Part shown: piece after piece, positions 32,288-43,659 of the stretch
How the letters are laid out: every line of letters begins with the position of its first letter
How positions within the stretch are numbered: position 1 is the stretch's first letter
Assembly (NCBI GenBank): GCA_027886185.1
Contig: WOAB01000476.1
Coordinates: 4,650,001 to 4,714,000, forward strand
Reading direction: 5' to 3'
Origin: Rheum nobile
Taxonomy: Eukaryota; Streptophyta; Magnoliopsida; Caryophyllales; Polygonaceae
Length of the DNA stretch: 64,000 nucleotides
Program-made: the position numbers and the translations under genes
The notes under the pieces: model-generated
What the model was told of the DNA's origin: nothing
The model's database searches: none
What the model saw: only the letters and a program-made list of their open reading frames with translations

Positions 32288-33022
32288 ATGGGAAGTGGAA
32301 AATCGTCGGTGGAGAAGTTCGATGGGACGGACTTCGGATTCTGAAAGATGCAGATCGAGGATTACATGTACGATAAAGATTTGTACTTGCCTCTAGGCGA
32401 GAAACCGGAGGACATGAAGGACGACGAGTGGAAGTTGCTGGATAGGAAAGCGATGAGTGTGGTCCGCCTATCGCTGTCTAGGAACGTAGCGCATCACACG
32501 ATCAAGGCAGAAACGACGAAGGGCATGCTTGAAATTCTTTTCGCGATGTATGAGAAACCATCCGCAGTGAACAAGGTTCACCTGATGCGGCGGTTGTTTA
32601 ATCTGCGGATGACGGAGAGTACAACGGTGACCAATCACTTGAACAAGTTCAACATGACTATCGCACAACTGAGTTCGGTTGAAATTGATTTCGACGATGA
32701 GGTACAAGCCCTAATACTGTTATCTTCTTTACCAGAAAGTTGGAGCGGGACAGTTACTGTTGTTAGTGCTTCGGCGGGGAAGGCAAAGATCAAGTTTGAT
32801 GAAGTCAGGGATCTGATTATCAGCGAAGAAATTCGTAGGAAGGCGTCAGGTACTGCTTCGGGATCAGCCTTGAGTACGTGGAACAGGGGCAGATTAGATT
32901 CTAAGAAATCGAATCGTGGTAGATCGAAGTCAAGAGGGAAGGATAAACCCAAAGACAAGAGCATAATCAAGTGTTGGAATTGTGATGAAAACGGTCATTA
33001 CAAGAGTGAATTCAGCCAGTGA
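32288..33022 (+). pseudogene. gag of copia G
   Basis: Starts at ATG 32288 (MGSGKSSVEKFDGTDF). A TGA at 32342 replaces the conserved Trp (family F-x-W). The rest to 33022 is open. The copia Gag core is present (LLDRKAMSVVRLSLSRNVAH, VHLMRRLFNLRM, then LLSSLPESW). The zinc knuckle CWNCDENGHYKSEF has lost its last cysteine. About 60 bp around ATTCTAAGAAATTGAATCGT is duplicated at 32894 and 33028, with stops between, so the gag-protease border is rearranged. Confidence 0.88.
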
Positions 33023-35897
33023 AGATATTAGATTCTAAGAAATTGAATCGTGGTAGATCGAAGTCAAGAGGGAAGGATATGGCACCGTTAAAGGATAAAT
33101 CAGCGAATTCAGCCAGTGAAGATATTGCAGATGCGTTGATTCTGATCGATTCAACCACAGAAACCACTGCAGATGCATCGATTCTGAGCGTGAGCAGCCT
33201 ATTAGAGTCTTGGGTGTTAGACTCTGCAGCTTCATTTCACTCATGCAGCAGTGCTGATATATTGGAACGTCATACCTCTAGAGATTTTGGAAAAGTCTTT
33301 CTTGCTGATGATGAGGCTTTAAAAATCGTAGGAAAGGGTGATGTTTAGATCAAGGCACCGAATGGATCTGTGCTGCAGCTGCATGGAGTAAGGCATATTC
33401 CTGGTTTGAAAAGAAACCTGCTTTCAATTGGACAGTTGGATGACGAGGGTTATGAAGTAACCTTCGGCTGTAATAGTTGGAAGATAACCAAAGGAGCTAT
33501 GATGGTAGCTCGAGGAAAGAAGGAGGGGACATTGTACATGACTAGCAACGTCTGTGATAGCATTATTGTTGTAGGAGTAAACTGTGACGCAGATTTGTGG
33601 CATTGTCGTCTTGGCCACATGAGTCAGAAAGGGATAAAGGTGCGATGCTCGAAGGGTCTGCTGCCAGGTCTCAAATCTGTTGAAATCGGATTGTGTGAGG
33701 ACTGTGTGCTCGGGAAATAGAAAAGGGTGAGTTTTTCGAAGGGAGGCAGAACTTTGAGAAAGGAGAAGTTGGAATTGGTCCACGTCGACTTGTGGGGGCC
33801 AGCACCTATGACATCTCTGGGTGGAGCATCATACTACATGACCTTCATTGACGATGCCATAAGAAAGGTATGGGTCTACTTTTTGAAGCAAAAGTCTGAT
33901 GCCTTTGACTCTTTCAGAAAGTGGAAGGCTCTAGTAGAGACTGAGACAGGTCTTAAAGTGAAGTGTTTGAGATCTAATAATGGTGGGGAGTATGAGATTC
34001 GCGAGTTCAAGGACTTTTGGCTGAGAATGGTATTCGCATGGAGAAAACCTTGAAAGGAACCCCTTAGGAGAATGGCGTAGCAGAACGTATGAACAGGACC
34101 CTGAATGAACGTGCCAGGAGAATGAGGCTAAAGTGTGGACTTTCGAAGATGTTCTGGGCGGATGCAGTTAACACTGCAGCATTCCTGATTAACCGAGGGC
34201 CATCAACTCCCTTGGAGAATGGCATTCGAGAGGAGACTTGTAGTGGCAAAGAGGTAAATCTATCCTTTCTTCGGATATTTGGGTGCGTTTCATATGTTCA
34301 TATAGCTCATGTTGAGAGAAGCAAGTTGGATGCCAAGTCTATCAAATGCACGTTTATTGGATATGGTGGTGATGATTTCGGATACCGGTTTTGGGATGAA
34401 TAGAACATCAAGGTTATTCATAGTCGAGACATCGTGTTCAATGAGCAGGTGATGTACAAGGAGAGTCTGGGTGCATCAGAAATAGCTAGTTTAGGACCTG
34501 ATGTTGTGGAGTTAGACATCTCAAACTCGGGTGGGAGCAAGGTGGTTCGTAATGACCAGGAGGCTATTGAGGAGGAGCCGAACACCCCAGTATTTCCGTT
34601 GCGGAGGTCCACCAAAGAGCGTGGATCGCCTGATAGATTTTCGCCTTCAAACTACTATATGTTGTTGACTGATGGTGGTGAGCCAGAGTGTTATGCAGAG
34701 GCATCTCGTGGAGAACATGTGAGCAAGTGGAAGCTCACAATGGATGATGAGATGGATTCGTTGATGACCAACGGAACTTGGGAACTAGTTGAGCTTCCAG
34801 AGGGCAAGAAGGCATTGCATAACAAGTGGGTTTACAGAATTAAGGAGGAGGCAAATGGAAGCAAGCGTTACAAGGCAAGGCTGGTTGTGAAAGGATTTCA
34901 GCAGAAATACGGTATTGACTATACTGACGTTTTTACTCCTGTGGTGAAACTGACTACTATACGTTTAGTGTTGAGTATGGTGGTTGTAGAGAACTTAGAG
35001 TTATAGCAGATGGATGTAAAAACGGCATTTCTTCATGGGGACTTAGATGAAGACATCTACATGAAGCAACCTGAGGGCTATGTGTCAAAGGGTAACGCTG
35101 AGATTGTGTGCAAGTTGAATAAGAGCTTGTATGGTCTGAAACAAGCTCTGAGACAGTGGTATAAGAAGTTTGATGGATTCATGCACGAAATTGAGTTCGT
35201 AAGAAGTGAAGTTGATCATTGCTTCTACTTCAAGAAGTTTGACAACGGCTATATCATATTGATGTTGTATGTTGATGACATGCTGATAGCAGGCTCGAGT
35301 GCTCGTGAAGTGAGCAAGTTGAAGGAGCAGTTGTCTGAACGGTTTGCTATGAAGGATCTTGGAGAGGCTAAGCAGATTTTGGGTATGCGGATTGATCGAG
35401 ATAGGAAGGCTGGAAAGTTGTATATGTCACAGGCTGAGTACATCAAGAAGGTCTTGAAGAGATTCAATATGCAAGATGCTAAGCCAGCTAAAGTTCCATT
35501 GGGTAGCCAATTCAAGCTATCTAATAGGGACTCACCTAAGAGTGAAGAAGAGCGTGCCCAGATGCAGAGGACTCCATACGCTTTATCAATTGGCAGTCTG
35601 ATGTATGCAATGGTGTGTACAAGGCCAGACATTGCACATGCAGTGGGAGTTGTTAGTCGCTTCATGGGGAACCCTGGAAAGGAGCATTGGGAAGTTGTGA
35701 AATGGATCCTTAGATACTTGAGAGGTACCACTGAGCAAGCCTTGTGCTTTGAAGGCAAGAAAGTCGTGCTAGCAGGGTATGTCGATGCAGATTTGGCATC
35801 AAGTGACCTCGACAAGAGAAGGAGTACAACCGGGTATGTCTTTACATTGGGTGGTACTGCAGTCTCTTGGGCTTCTAAGTTGCAGAAAGTTGTGTAA
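33023..35897 (+). pseudogene. pol of copia G (protease, integrase, RT, partial RNase H)
   Basis: Protease: WVLDSAASFHSC at about 33210, with Ala where the family has Gly after DS. Integrase: the H-H-C-C finger (LWHCRLGHMSQKG...CEDCVLGK) about 33597-33717, then VHVDLWGP. The second catalytic Asp is changed to Asn (CLRSNNGGEY). RT: HNKWVYRIKEEANGSKRYKA, MDVKTAFLHGDLDEDIYMKQ and an intact YVDDM box at about 35269. RNase H begins (GYVDADLASSDLDKR) and stops at LQKVV, where the frame runs into the 3' LTR at a TTGTG microhomology. Stops lie near 33346, 33718, 34051, 34063, 34401 and 35004. Confidence 0.92.
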
Positions 35898-36060
35898 TAG
35901 GCCTATTTAGGGTTTCGTCCATTTGCTTATGTACCCTAATTGTTCATTGTAATCATCATCACAATAGTAAAAAAAACCCTGGCTTGGTAGTGCCCCCAGA
36001 CGTAGTCATATTCTTTGACGAACTGGGTAAACAATTTCCCTCGGCGTTCCAATCCTAACA
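35890..36060 (+). repeat. 3' LTR of copia G (left part deleted)
   Basis: Matches 32058-32255. The deletion removed the end of RNase H, the purine tract and the first ~85 bp of the LTR. CAAAA follows at 36061. Confidence 0.85.
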
Positions 36061-36065
36061 CAAAA

Positions 36066-36450
36066 CGACCGGGCCATCTTCAAGTTCCCTCGGCGCGCCT
36101 TGGCTCAAAAGGTTCTCCTTGATCCTAGACTGAAGTTCCCTGGATCGTGCCCGAGTGATAGCACCTGGAGGTAGCTCGGCGTCAAGGTCCTTAGGCAATC
36201 CCTTAGCGGCAGCGTGGTCGAGTGAATGTGTGCGGCGCATGGAGGGCATCAGACCTTGGTTTAAGGCGGACTTGGGCTGAGGACTTAGCATGTGATTAGA
36301 GTGGTCTGCAGCCTTGATGGTGCCCGAAAGAAAGTGGCTTGAAGTGTCCATGGCATGGTAAGGAATGAATGGCTCGACACTTGGCATTGGCGCAGCTGTG
36401 GGGTCGAGGATTTCGTGGCTATCTTGTGTAACTTGATGGGGCGTAGTCAC
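36066..36450 (-). pseudogene. Gypsy polyprotein C-terminus relic (H)
   Basis: An open minus-strand stretch with LPPGAITRARSRELQSRIKE, resembling the GxITRSRA tail of chromovirus polyproteins at 24775 (GAITRSRAMELLQ) and in A/B. Nothing upstream of 36450 is recognisable; a GC-rich repeat begins there. Removing G places this relic just upstream (minus sense) of the presumed E LTR. It may be the 3' end of an E-type element sharing that LTR. The assignment rests on one motif. Confidence 0.5.
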
Positions 36451-36640
36451 ATCACCTCGCCTAGGCGCTAGGCGGTCATCCCCCGCCTAGGACCCCGCTT
36501 AGGGCCGCCTAAGCGAGAAGAAGCTTCTGATGTAATGGAAGCATCAATATCTTTGGAGATGACGGGTGTATAGAACATAGTATTGGGTCATGCTTGTAAA
36601 ATAAGGCCCATAATAAAATTTCAAAGCCCATCCCAACATA

Positions 36641-36698
36641 GTTTTGTAAACATTACTCCGCGTAGGCGGGGGCCTACGCGGAGTAATATTTACAAAAC
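36641..36698. repeat. Long hairpin, 27-bp arms
   Basis: Left arm 36641-36667 and right arm 36672-36698 pair at 26 of 27 positions around a GGGG loop. The core is CTCCGCGTAGGC / GCCTACGCGGAG. Confidence 0.9.
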
Positions 36699-36710
36699 GT
36701 AGTAGAAAAA

Positions 36711-36770
36711 TCATATGGATTAGGCATTAATCATATGGATTAGGCATTAATCATATGGATTAGGCATTAA
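36711..36770. repeat. Three perfect copies of a 20-bp tandem repeat
   Basis: The unit TCATATGGATTAGGCATTAA is repeated three times without change. A diverged copy follows at about 36809. Confidence 0.95.
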
Positions 36771-36915
36771 TTTTTAGGCATTAATTTGAGAGAACGTAGT
36801 AGAATAATCATATGAATTAGGCATTAATTTTTAATCCGCGTAGGCCGCCGCCTAGCCACCTAAGCGCTTGGTCCCCCTCACCGCCCAGCTCTCACCTAGC
36901 GACTTTTAGAACATT

Positions 36916-38087
36916 GACTGACACGATATCCAAACACGACTTCTGCATACTTTCCCCACATAGTGTTCATCGAATTCTACAGTCCCAAGTACTCCTATCA
37001 TAATGGTTAGTCTCTCTATTCTAAGATATATGCAAATGCTTATTTTTTACATACTAAAAAAAGGAAAATGAAATAGGTACAATATAACCATTTGTTATTT
37101 TATTTTGCTATAACTGGGAGAAGTTTGGGAATTCGGCATACAATAGTCAAATTTATTATAATTTTTTTGAAAATAGTCGTGTTTATTTATAAGTTGTGTA
37201 CTCATATTTTTTTCTATTTGCGTCTTTTCCAGTGTGCTAGCAAGGATTTGTACTCGAGTTGTCAAATAAAAATGTTACATCACAATCAAGTATCATTCAA
37301 CTCAATATTGTTTGAAGATTTTACTACATGCAAAGAAACCACCATCAAAGCGGTCAATAAAAAGGAATCTAGACATCACTAGAATATTAATTTGCCTGAT
37401 TTTGGTGTAACCGAATCAGAAAAGGTGCCTTGCGCAGGAGAATTATAAAACCTTGCACTTATACATATTGGGTCACAATTCCCCATCGCCTCAGGTAGCT
37501 GCAAAAGAAGTCATCGCTCATACCCGTGTGGTCATTTATTTGGCACCAACAGATACAAACGAGGTAAAACTGATGGTTAACAAAGATAAGGACATGATGC
37601 AGTCAGCAGCGTAAGAGATTCATCATATGTTGTTCGATTTCGATTTAAATGAATGACTTATCTTTAAAGAATGATAATGCTTGGTCGATCAAGACGCATC
37701 TATCGAACATCCATCCTTCAATATTTTAATTAACATTAATTATCTATCACTTCACATATGAGATCCGTCAAACATTACAACTTGGTCGATCATCGCGCTA
37801 TTTACCATTACTATTACAAAGGTCCTTTTATAAAACGTCACAACATGGAAATAAGATTGACGTCTTCCATGACATAATCACACTTATTTAGTGATTCCAA
37901 ACATTTCAAACTTGTATTTGACGTAATATATTGTTTGCAGTTCATGCATGTCGTACCCTACTTAATGTGGAAATTACTTTCAAAGAGATATTAAACTTTG
38001 CACTAGTTTTTATCAACGTGCTATTTGTTTATTGGCATATGACGATCGGGGTTAGTAACACGCTATATATTGATAAATTATTGGGAG
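36916..38087. other. Unassigned AT-rich region
   Basis: No recognised gene. An open stretch to 37381 is preceded by an acceptor-like TTTTCCAG (about 37223-37230), and another open stretch lies at 37931-38087. Neither shows a domain I know. They may be exons of a decayed gene on the plus strand. Confidence 0.4.
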
Positions 38088-38628
38088 CAGTGGCGGATCT
38101 AGGATTACTCGGAAGGGGGACGAAAGTACGAGTAGTCGAAAGTGCTCTCTTCTATTTCATGCTTTATATAGTGATGTTATTATTAATATTTTGACTCATT
38201 AGGATTATTTAAAGCTAAATATTTGAAATTATGACCTCTTTGAACAATTAATTTCTCCATAAATAAAATAAATTTAATTAATACATAATTACTTTATATA
38301 AATAAAATTAGACAAATTTTATTTAAAAATAATAATAACAAACTAAATTAGGTGTTTCGGAAATATAGAAACTCGGGAAAGCGCTTTTGATAAAGAAATG
38401 TTGTCAAAATGGATTTTGAAAATGCTAAAACTCGGAAAGCGGTTTTTATTAAAAGCGTTGTAAATAGTGTTATTTAAAGTGTTGTAAGAGGGATATGGAC
38501 ATCGCTTTTTTCAAATAACCGTTGTCCTACTTCATTTTTCCGAACTAAACTTTTTTTCCCCAAACTATACTAGGCTCGGCGGATGCTAGCGCCCCCCTCC
38601 CCCCCCCCCCCCCCTAGATTTGCCACTG
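38088..38628. mobile_element. hAT-type MITE
   Basis: 541 bp. Termini are CAGTGGCGGATCTAGG and, inverted, CAGTGGCAAATCTAGG. The 8-bp target duplication ATTGGGAG (38080-38087, 38629-38636) is perfect. An 8-bp duplication and a CAGTGGCGGA end fit the Tip100-like hAT group. No transposase. A 16-base C run lies at 38599-38614 near the right end. Confidence 0.9.
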
Positions 38629-38636
38629 ATTGGGAG

Positions 38637-39610
38637 TCCCATATTATAGCGCTTGTGAATGTCATTGTACTACTTTGATCTGAGCGGATTAGATTGCTTC
38701 AGAATGTGCTTGGAGTTATAAGCTCGCAATACTTTATGAATGGATGCAATCCTTGGAAACCGCGTGTATGGTTTACGCGCACTATTTATCTCTTTGCGGA
38801 TCTGATCATTAAACATCGCGATTTAGTTTATTATTGCGCTATTTATCTTTATTATTACTCATATCCTTTTTAGCACGATAGAATAGAGAAATTAAATAGT
38901 CTTATCTCAGCGGGATAATCACGCTGATGTAATTACTCAAAGCTTTACAAATTTTTCTGGTTTTATTGGAAATATATGTGCTCTCAAACCTTATATTATT
39001 TACAACAACATCAAATAACGAGATAACTACTCTTTAGCGGATATTTAACAATAAACAGTAGTGGTAAACAGATCAAATTCGCATAAGTAAATACAAGTTT
39101 TCACAAACACTATAACTATAAAAGACAATTGTCCGATAAACCAAAATGATCACATATAACATCTCTAAGTCGCTCTAATTGAAGCCTTTCCACCCTCAGG
39201 CTTATAAATGCATGCTTTTGCTTTCTTCCTGATTTTGGTGTCAATAGGTATCCGTACCTTTGCTCTTCTAGGAAAAGGGTCAAATCCAAAAACTATGCAT
39301 GTTGTCTCCCGGACTAGGAACCAGTGTTCCTTCTATTCCCCGGCATTTGAAACCCTGGTAATAACCATAGTACAAGGTAAACTCAAATTAAAGTACTCAA
39401 CGCTACGTAAAACTAAAAACATTAAGCATGTGTAGCGAAACATTTTTACGATGTCATTGTATGTAGTAGCCAGACAAAAACATCCATGCATATGAGGTCA
39501 ACTGTGTAAGAGATATACCAATGTAGCCCAAAAATTTCATATAGCACAGAGGAAAAGGGAAGAAAAAGCCCCCTACCAAGTTGTCTGCATAAACCACCAA
39601 ACAATCTTTG
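38637..39610. other. Unassigned AT-rich region
   Basis: No supported gene. On the minus strand about 39390-39190 reads as an open stretch (EHWFLVRETT, then IPIDTKIRKKAKAC) that I do not recognise. Confidence 0.35.
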
Positions 39611-39617
39611 AATTTTT

Positions 39618-40076
39618 TTAAGAGGATGCCGCAATGCATTTTAAGGAAGAAAAACTCATTTTGGACTTCTCTCCTCGAAGACGTAGCGTCTCTCCAGGAT
39701 CCAAAGGATCAATTCTATCATCCAGCACCCGCAAAATCGAGGGGAACGTGTCGCTAATATAAAAAGCATTGAAATCATAGTCGGGTCTGTCTGAGGGAGT
39801 TGATTGATTTTTTCTTCCTTGTGTTTCTTTTTCCTTTCTCCTTGAAGGAACGTTGGGACCTACGACATCATGATGAGCGACATCTGCATGTACAAAGCAT
39901 TTTGTAGATATCTTGGCCCTTTTACTATGCATATCGATCACATCGGTGCTAGATTCATCGTTGGATGAATCCTTCTCTGATCAGCTCATAGCTTGAACTG
40001 GGGAGTTGTGCTTTCTTATAATTACTCAATTCTCGCCCATATACCCAGAATCACTACCTGAATTTCTCTCACTCAT
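39618..40076 (-). pseudogene. Unrecognised decayed ORF
   Basis: A minus-strand frame starting at ATG 40076 (MSERNSGSDSGYMGEN), with TGA stops after 16 and about 31 codons, then open to 39618. It is acidic/serine-rich, then basic (SRRKEKETQGRKNQ), then has a compact block (NAFYISDTFPSILRVLDDRI). The family is unknown to me. The continuous frame despite two stops suggests a relic of a real gene, perhaps transposon-borne. Confidence 0.4.
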
Positions 40077-41023
40077 GATTACTGAAATAAGATCTCCAAA
40101 CGCCCCCTGAAATAAGTCTATGATGGTCAATCCGCTTCAAAATCAAATCAAATCAAAGATTGGTTCCAAAAGTGCAAAAAATTTGAAAGCGATTTAAAGG
40201 CGGTAAATTAGTTTTTATGCGAGAAAATTGGAAACGAACGAGGCATATGAGAATGAATTTTGACAGGTGTTTAATCGGCGGGTCTATTTGAAGACAAAAA
40301 TCCAATAAACGTTCAACTTGTGCCATATGAAGTTTTTGCCCTACTCTTGATAGTAGAAATGGTTTAAAATGCAAGATCTGTTTGGACATTCACATTGTCG
40401 TATCTCTACCCTTCATCGATTATTTCAATGCACGCACATTTTTCTTTATCGTGAGCAAAAATAAATCAAGTGGCGGCCGAAATAGAAAACAATGATAGAG
40501 ACTAGCAGAGAATAATACAAGTAAACAAGAGAGAGAGTCGACTTACTTGATGAGAAGTTATCGAGAAGGTGAAGAACGTCAAAGTCACTGGTGAGATTCG
40601 TCGAAAATCATCGGGGAAGTTGAGAGCAAGAATTAAAATGGGTAACCGTTAATTTGTTTTTGTAATAGTGTATATGTGACGGTTCACATACCGGAATCTC
40701 TTATATATATATGAATTTGAGCGAGTAAGTCATTGGCTGGCCCAGAATGCACTAAGCGCCTAACAAAGCAGTCCACGAAATAATAACTCACTTTATGTAG
40801 GCCATATCTTACCATTGGCCTGATCCAAACTATAACAGAGTAAGTATAACGTGCAAGTTACACATATATCTTATTCAGTTGATTCATATCAACGGAATCC
40901 CCTTTCGTTTAAACTCAATTTTATTTCGAAGACTCTTGTCATCGGTAAATTTTCATATTTATTAGTATTTCTATTTTTAAATGTTGATTTATAAGTGTAA
41001 AATCGGTGAATTTTGTTTCCCAG
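40077..41023. other. Non-coding region
   Basis: AT-rich with no supported gene. It holds a small TATATATATAT run near 40701 and, at its right end, a polypyrimidine tract and CAG acceptor (41021-41023). Confidence 0.4.
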
Positions 41024-41410
41024 GTTATCGATGATGCGCTTTTACAAGATCAGAAACCCCGTTGAAGTTGTAGGCTCAAAAGATTTTTTTCTTGGCTCGT
41101 CATATGATGCAACGATAGTTGGATATGGTTATGCTAATCACTATGAGCTTGAGTATATTACACTATATAATTTGACGACTACACAGAGAATGCGTGAGAC
41201 GTTCCCCTTTTGCAAGATAACACTACAACCAACGATTATAATTCAAGAAAATACAATTTGGGAGAATCAATCGACATATGGCACAACACCGACTGCTGGA
41301 TCAGCCATGTCACAAAGGTTCGAGCTCTTGAATTCAAGTATGAGGTTTGTCTACCTTTTGCTAAGAAGACAGTTGAAGTGAGGTGTTCTAAGATGCGACC
41401 TCGGCTATGA
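41024..41410 (+). pseudogene. Tandem Agenet-domain relic, frameshifted
   Basis: Two Tudor-like Agenet domains of the plant type, which bind histone tails or RNA in known proteins. Domain 1 is in one frame (YKIRNPVEVVGSKDFFLGSS, then LEYITL and RETFP). Domain 2 is in another (LGESIDIWHNTDCWISHVTK, then KYEVCLPFAKKTVEVRCSKM, RPRL). The switch lies between about 41190 and 41260. The sequence follows a splice acceptor, so upstream exons once existed; none is recognised. The end TGA is at 41408. Family recognition comes from the GDxVDxWHxDxWW-like and Y-V-F-P patterns. Confidence 0.65.
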
Positions 41411-43059
41411 TAATTATAGCGCGGTTATATAAAAAAATGCATTTTTTGTTTCTTGTAATAGAATACAAACTTCTACTTCTGATGAACGGTTACTATGAAG
41501 GTGGTATCGTAATACAACTTTCTTATCGGGCGATGTTTTTTGTGTGCTCGTAAATCGCATGTAGGAGATTCCAACATATAGAGCGTCAACACTTTTGTGT
41601 TCTTAAATGTTATCAATATTAAGGGATCCTTTGATCTTTTAATTCTATAATGTTATTTCATTCAAGAATAACATATGAGTTATATGGCTCATCGGAATTT
41701 ATATCAAAAGAAAATGAGGAACATAAATGAGGCAGAAAATTAGTCAGCTAAGATCTCGAGAAGTTGACCAACGAAGCAATCAACATTTGTGAAATTTGTG
41801 CACTAAATTACGCTATCTAAATGTGTAATATCCCACATAATTAAATTTTTATTAACTTAAGTAAAGAAACTATGGTAAAATAATTTGCAAATGGGTTAAA
41901 ATAGTAGAGTGTAGAAACCAATAAGTAAGTGTAACTAGGAGTGTAATTTTGGAGTTTTGAGTAGTATTATAAAGGTTATAGAATTTATTAGGTTTATTCC
42001 ATGTAGGAACAAAATAATTTTTAACTTAAGTAAGTGATATCCTTAAGTCATAAATTATTTAAATGTATGTTAACCTTATGTTAATGTTAATTTAAATAGT
42101 GAAAATGTAACTTGGGGATAACACAAACTTACTGTAATTTTCTTTCACCTTATATTTGGTTTAAGGTGTATAATTAAACTTAGAATAATTTTATAAAATA
42201 AGTTTCAAAGTTTTATAATTTTTAAAGTTTAAAATAGGGCGTTTTTGTCTCACTTCTGAAAGTTTGGATAAACAAATGTAATTACCTCAAAGAGAGGTTG
42301 CACACGTGACATTATCCAAACTAGTGGGCCATTTTTGTAATTCTTTCATGAACAAATCAAATCCAACAACTACCCTTCGTGTTCTTCGGTGAACAATTTG
42401 AAGGAAATTTCAAACTCAAAATTCGAATTCGTTAGTACGAGTTAATCCATTCCGTCAAATCCGGGTTGTTAACAAGGTAATTATGTGATAAACCCCTAAG
42501 TTACCAGACGTTATTAGACGCAATTTTTCTCAGGTACATTCGAATTCGAAGATCTGCATTTTGGCTCGGATGCCAAATTCGATCGTTTTGATACGATTCG
42601 ATCCTTTCTAATCGATTCGGATTGTCAACCAATCAGATATCGTGGCAAAGTTCCATCCTCCACTATAGTTTGGACCCAATTTGGCTCGAATTAAATCATC
42701 CAAACCCATATTCCCCTTCATTCTCCTCTGCTTTTTTTCTTTGCTAGTGCTAGCCACTTTTTCGATGTCGTTAGCCATACCCAGCCACCGCGACCCATCG
42801 TCAGAGGAACCTTGCAACGCCAGCTTTCCAACGCCACCCCATTTCGTCTCTGTTCGAGCCATCATCGAGCCGCTCAAACTTCGCTCCTCGCTTGCTCTGT
42901 CTCTGCATAAACAGAGGGACGAACAACCGCGACCTACATTGCACAGTCGCGACCTCGCTCGTCTTGCCACCTCTTCGCTGATGTTGCACACTATCGTTGT
43001 ATTGCTCGTCGCCGCCGCCTTGAGTAGTCGGAGTCGATCGGAGTTGATCAGGTGAGTTC
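41411..43059. other. Unassigned region, possible LTR start at 41824
   Basis: No supported gene. TGTAATATCCCACATAATTA at 41824 resembles the start of Del/Tekay-type LTRs, but I found no matching end or target duplication. The opposed open frames at 42608-43162 look fortuitous. Confidence 0.3.
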
Positions 43060-43659
43060 GTATAGATATATATATGTATATAGATATATATATATGTATA
43101 TAGATATATATAGAGAGGAACGCTCCGGTAAAACGATAATTATGGTAAAAACAGAAGTACAATTAAGGAGCGTTGGATTGATGATTTTCAATGGCTGGAT
43201 TTGAGGGTACAAAGAAGCCACATGGGGACGGTTCCCATCTGATTTGAATATCCTACCGGATTTCTTGAATTACCGAAAATAATCTCCTACAAAATAGGAA
43301 GTTGTTATATGATTTGGAAAGAGATTGGAGAGAGAAACTGATGCAGTTTCTCTTGATCGAACGTCTGCTTCAAGCTTCTTCTTCCTCCAAACACGACCAG
43401 CAATCTTCCTCTTTAACAAACGAGAACAACGATCTTGCTTTCCAACAAAACTCCATTGGAAGATCTCCAATCAACCATCTTTTTCGTCATCGGCGTGCCA
43501 AACTCCTTGTTTTACGGCGACAAGAACCATGGTTAGTTCATTCATTATAGATTGATTTTCAGTACAGTTCGATTTTAGGTTATTTTGATGAGATTTCTTT
43601 CTTCGAACATCCCAGTTCATCGTTTGAACGACAAACAATCGTTTTATGCTTTGCGAATT

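Larger units (their letters stand above)
31973..36060 (+). mobile_element. Ty1/copia element G (Tork/Tnt1-like)
   Basis: 4.1-kb copia retrotransposon with 5-bp duplication CAAAA (31968-31972, 36061-36065). The 5' LTR is 283 bp. The 3' LTR keeps only its last 171 bp because a deletion joined RNase H directly to the LTR interior. Order: LTR, Met-tRNA primer site, gag with CCHC-like knuckle, protease, integrase, RT, partial RNase H. This protein order defines copia. Similarity to the Tnt1/Tork group is from the gag and RT motifs. Stops and lost catalytic residues make it dead. Confidence 0.92.
36455..36915. repeat. GC-rich dispersed repeat with hairpin, probable MITE
   Basis: Ends are rich in CGCCTAGGCGCTAGGCGG-like words in opposite orientation (left 36466-36520, right 36835-36905), and it ends TTTTAGAACATTG. 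This looks like a non-autonomous TIR element. I could not fix exact termini or a target duplication. There is no coding sequence. Confidence 0.5.

Noticed and set aside
41824..43060. Solo Del/Tekay-like LTR starting TGTAATATCCC
   Set aside because: Only the start resembles such LTRs. I found no matching CA end with an AAATG duplication.
42608..43162. 184-residue minus-strand frame and overlapping plus frames
   Set aside because: The N-terminus is a translated TA microsatellite and no domain is recognisable on either strand.
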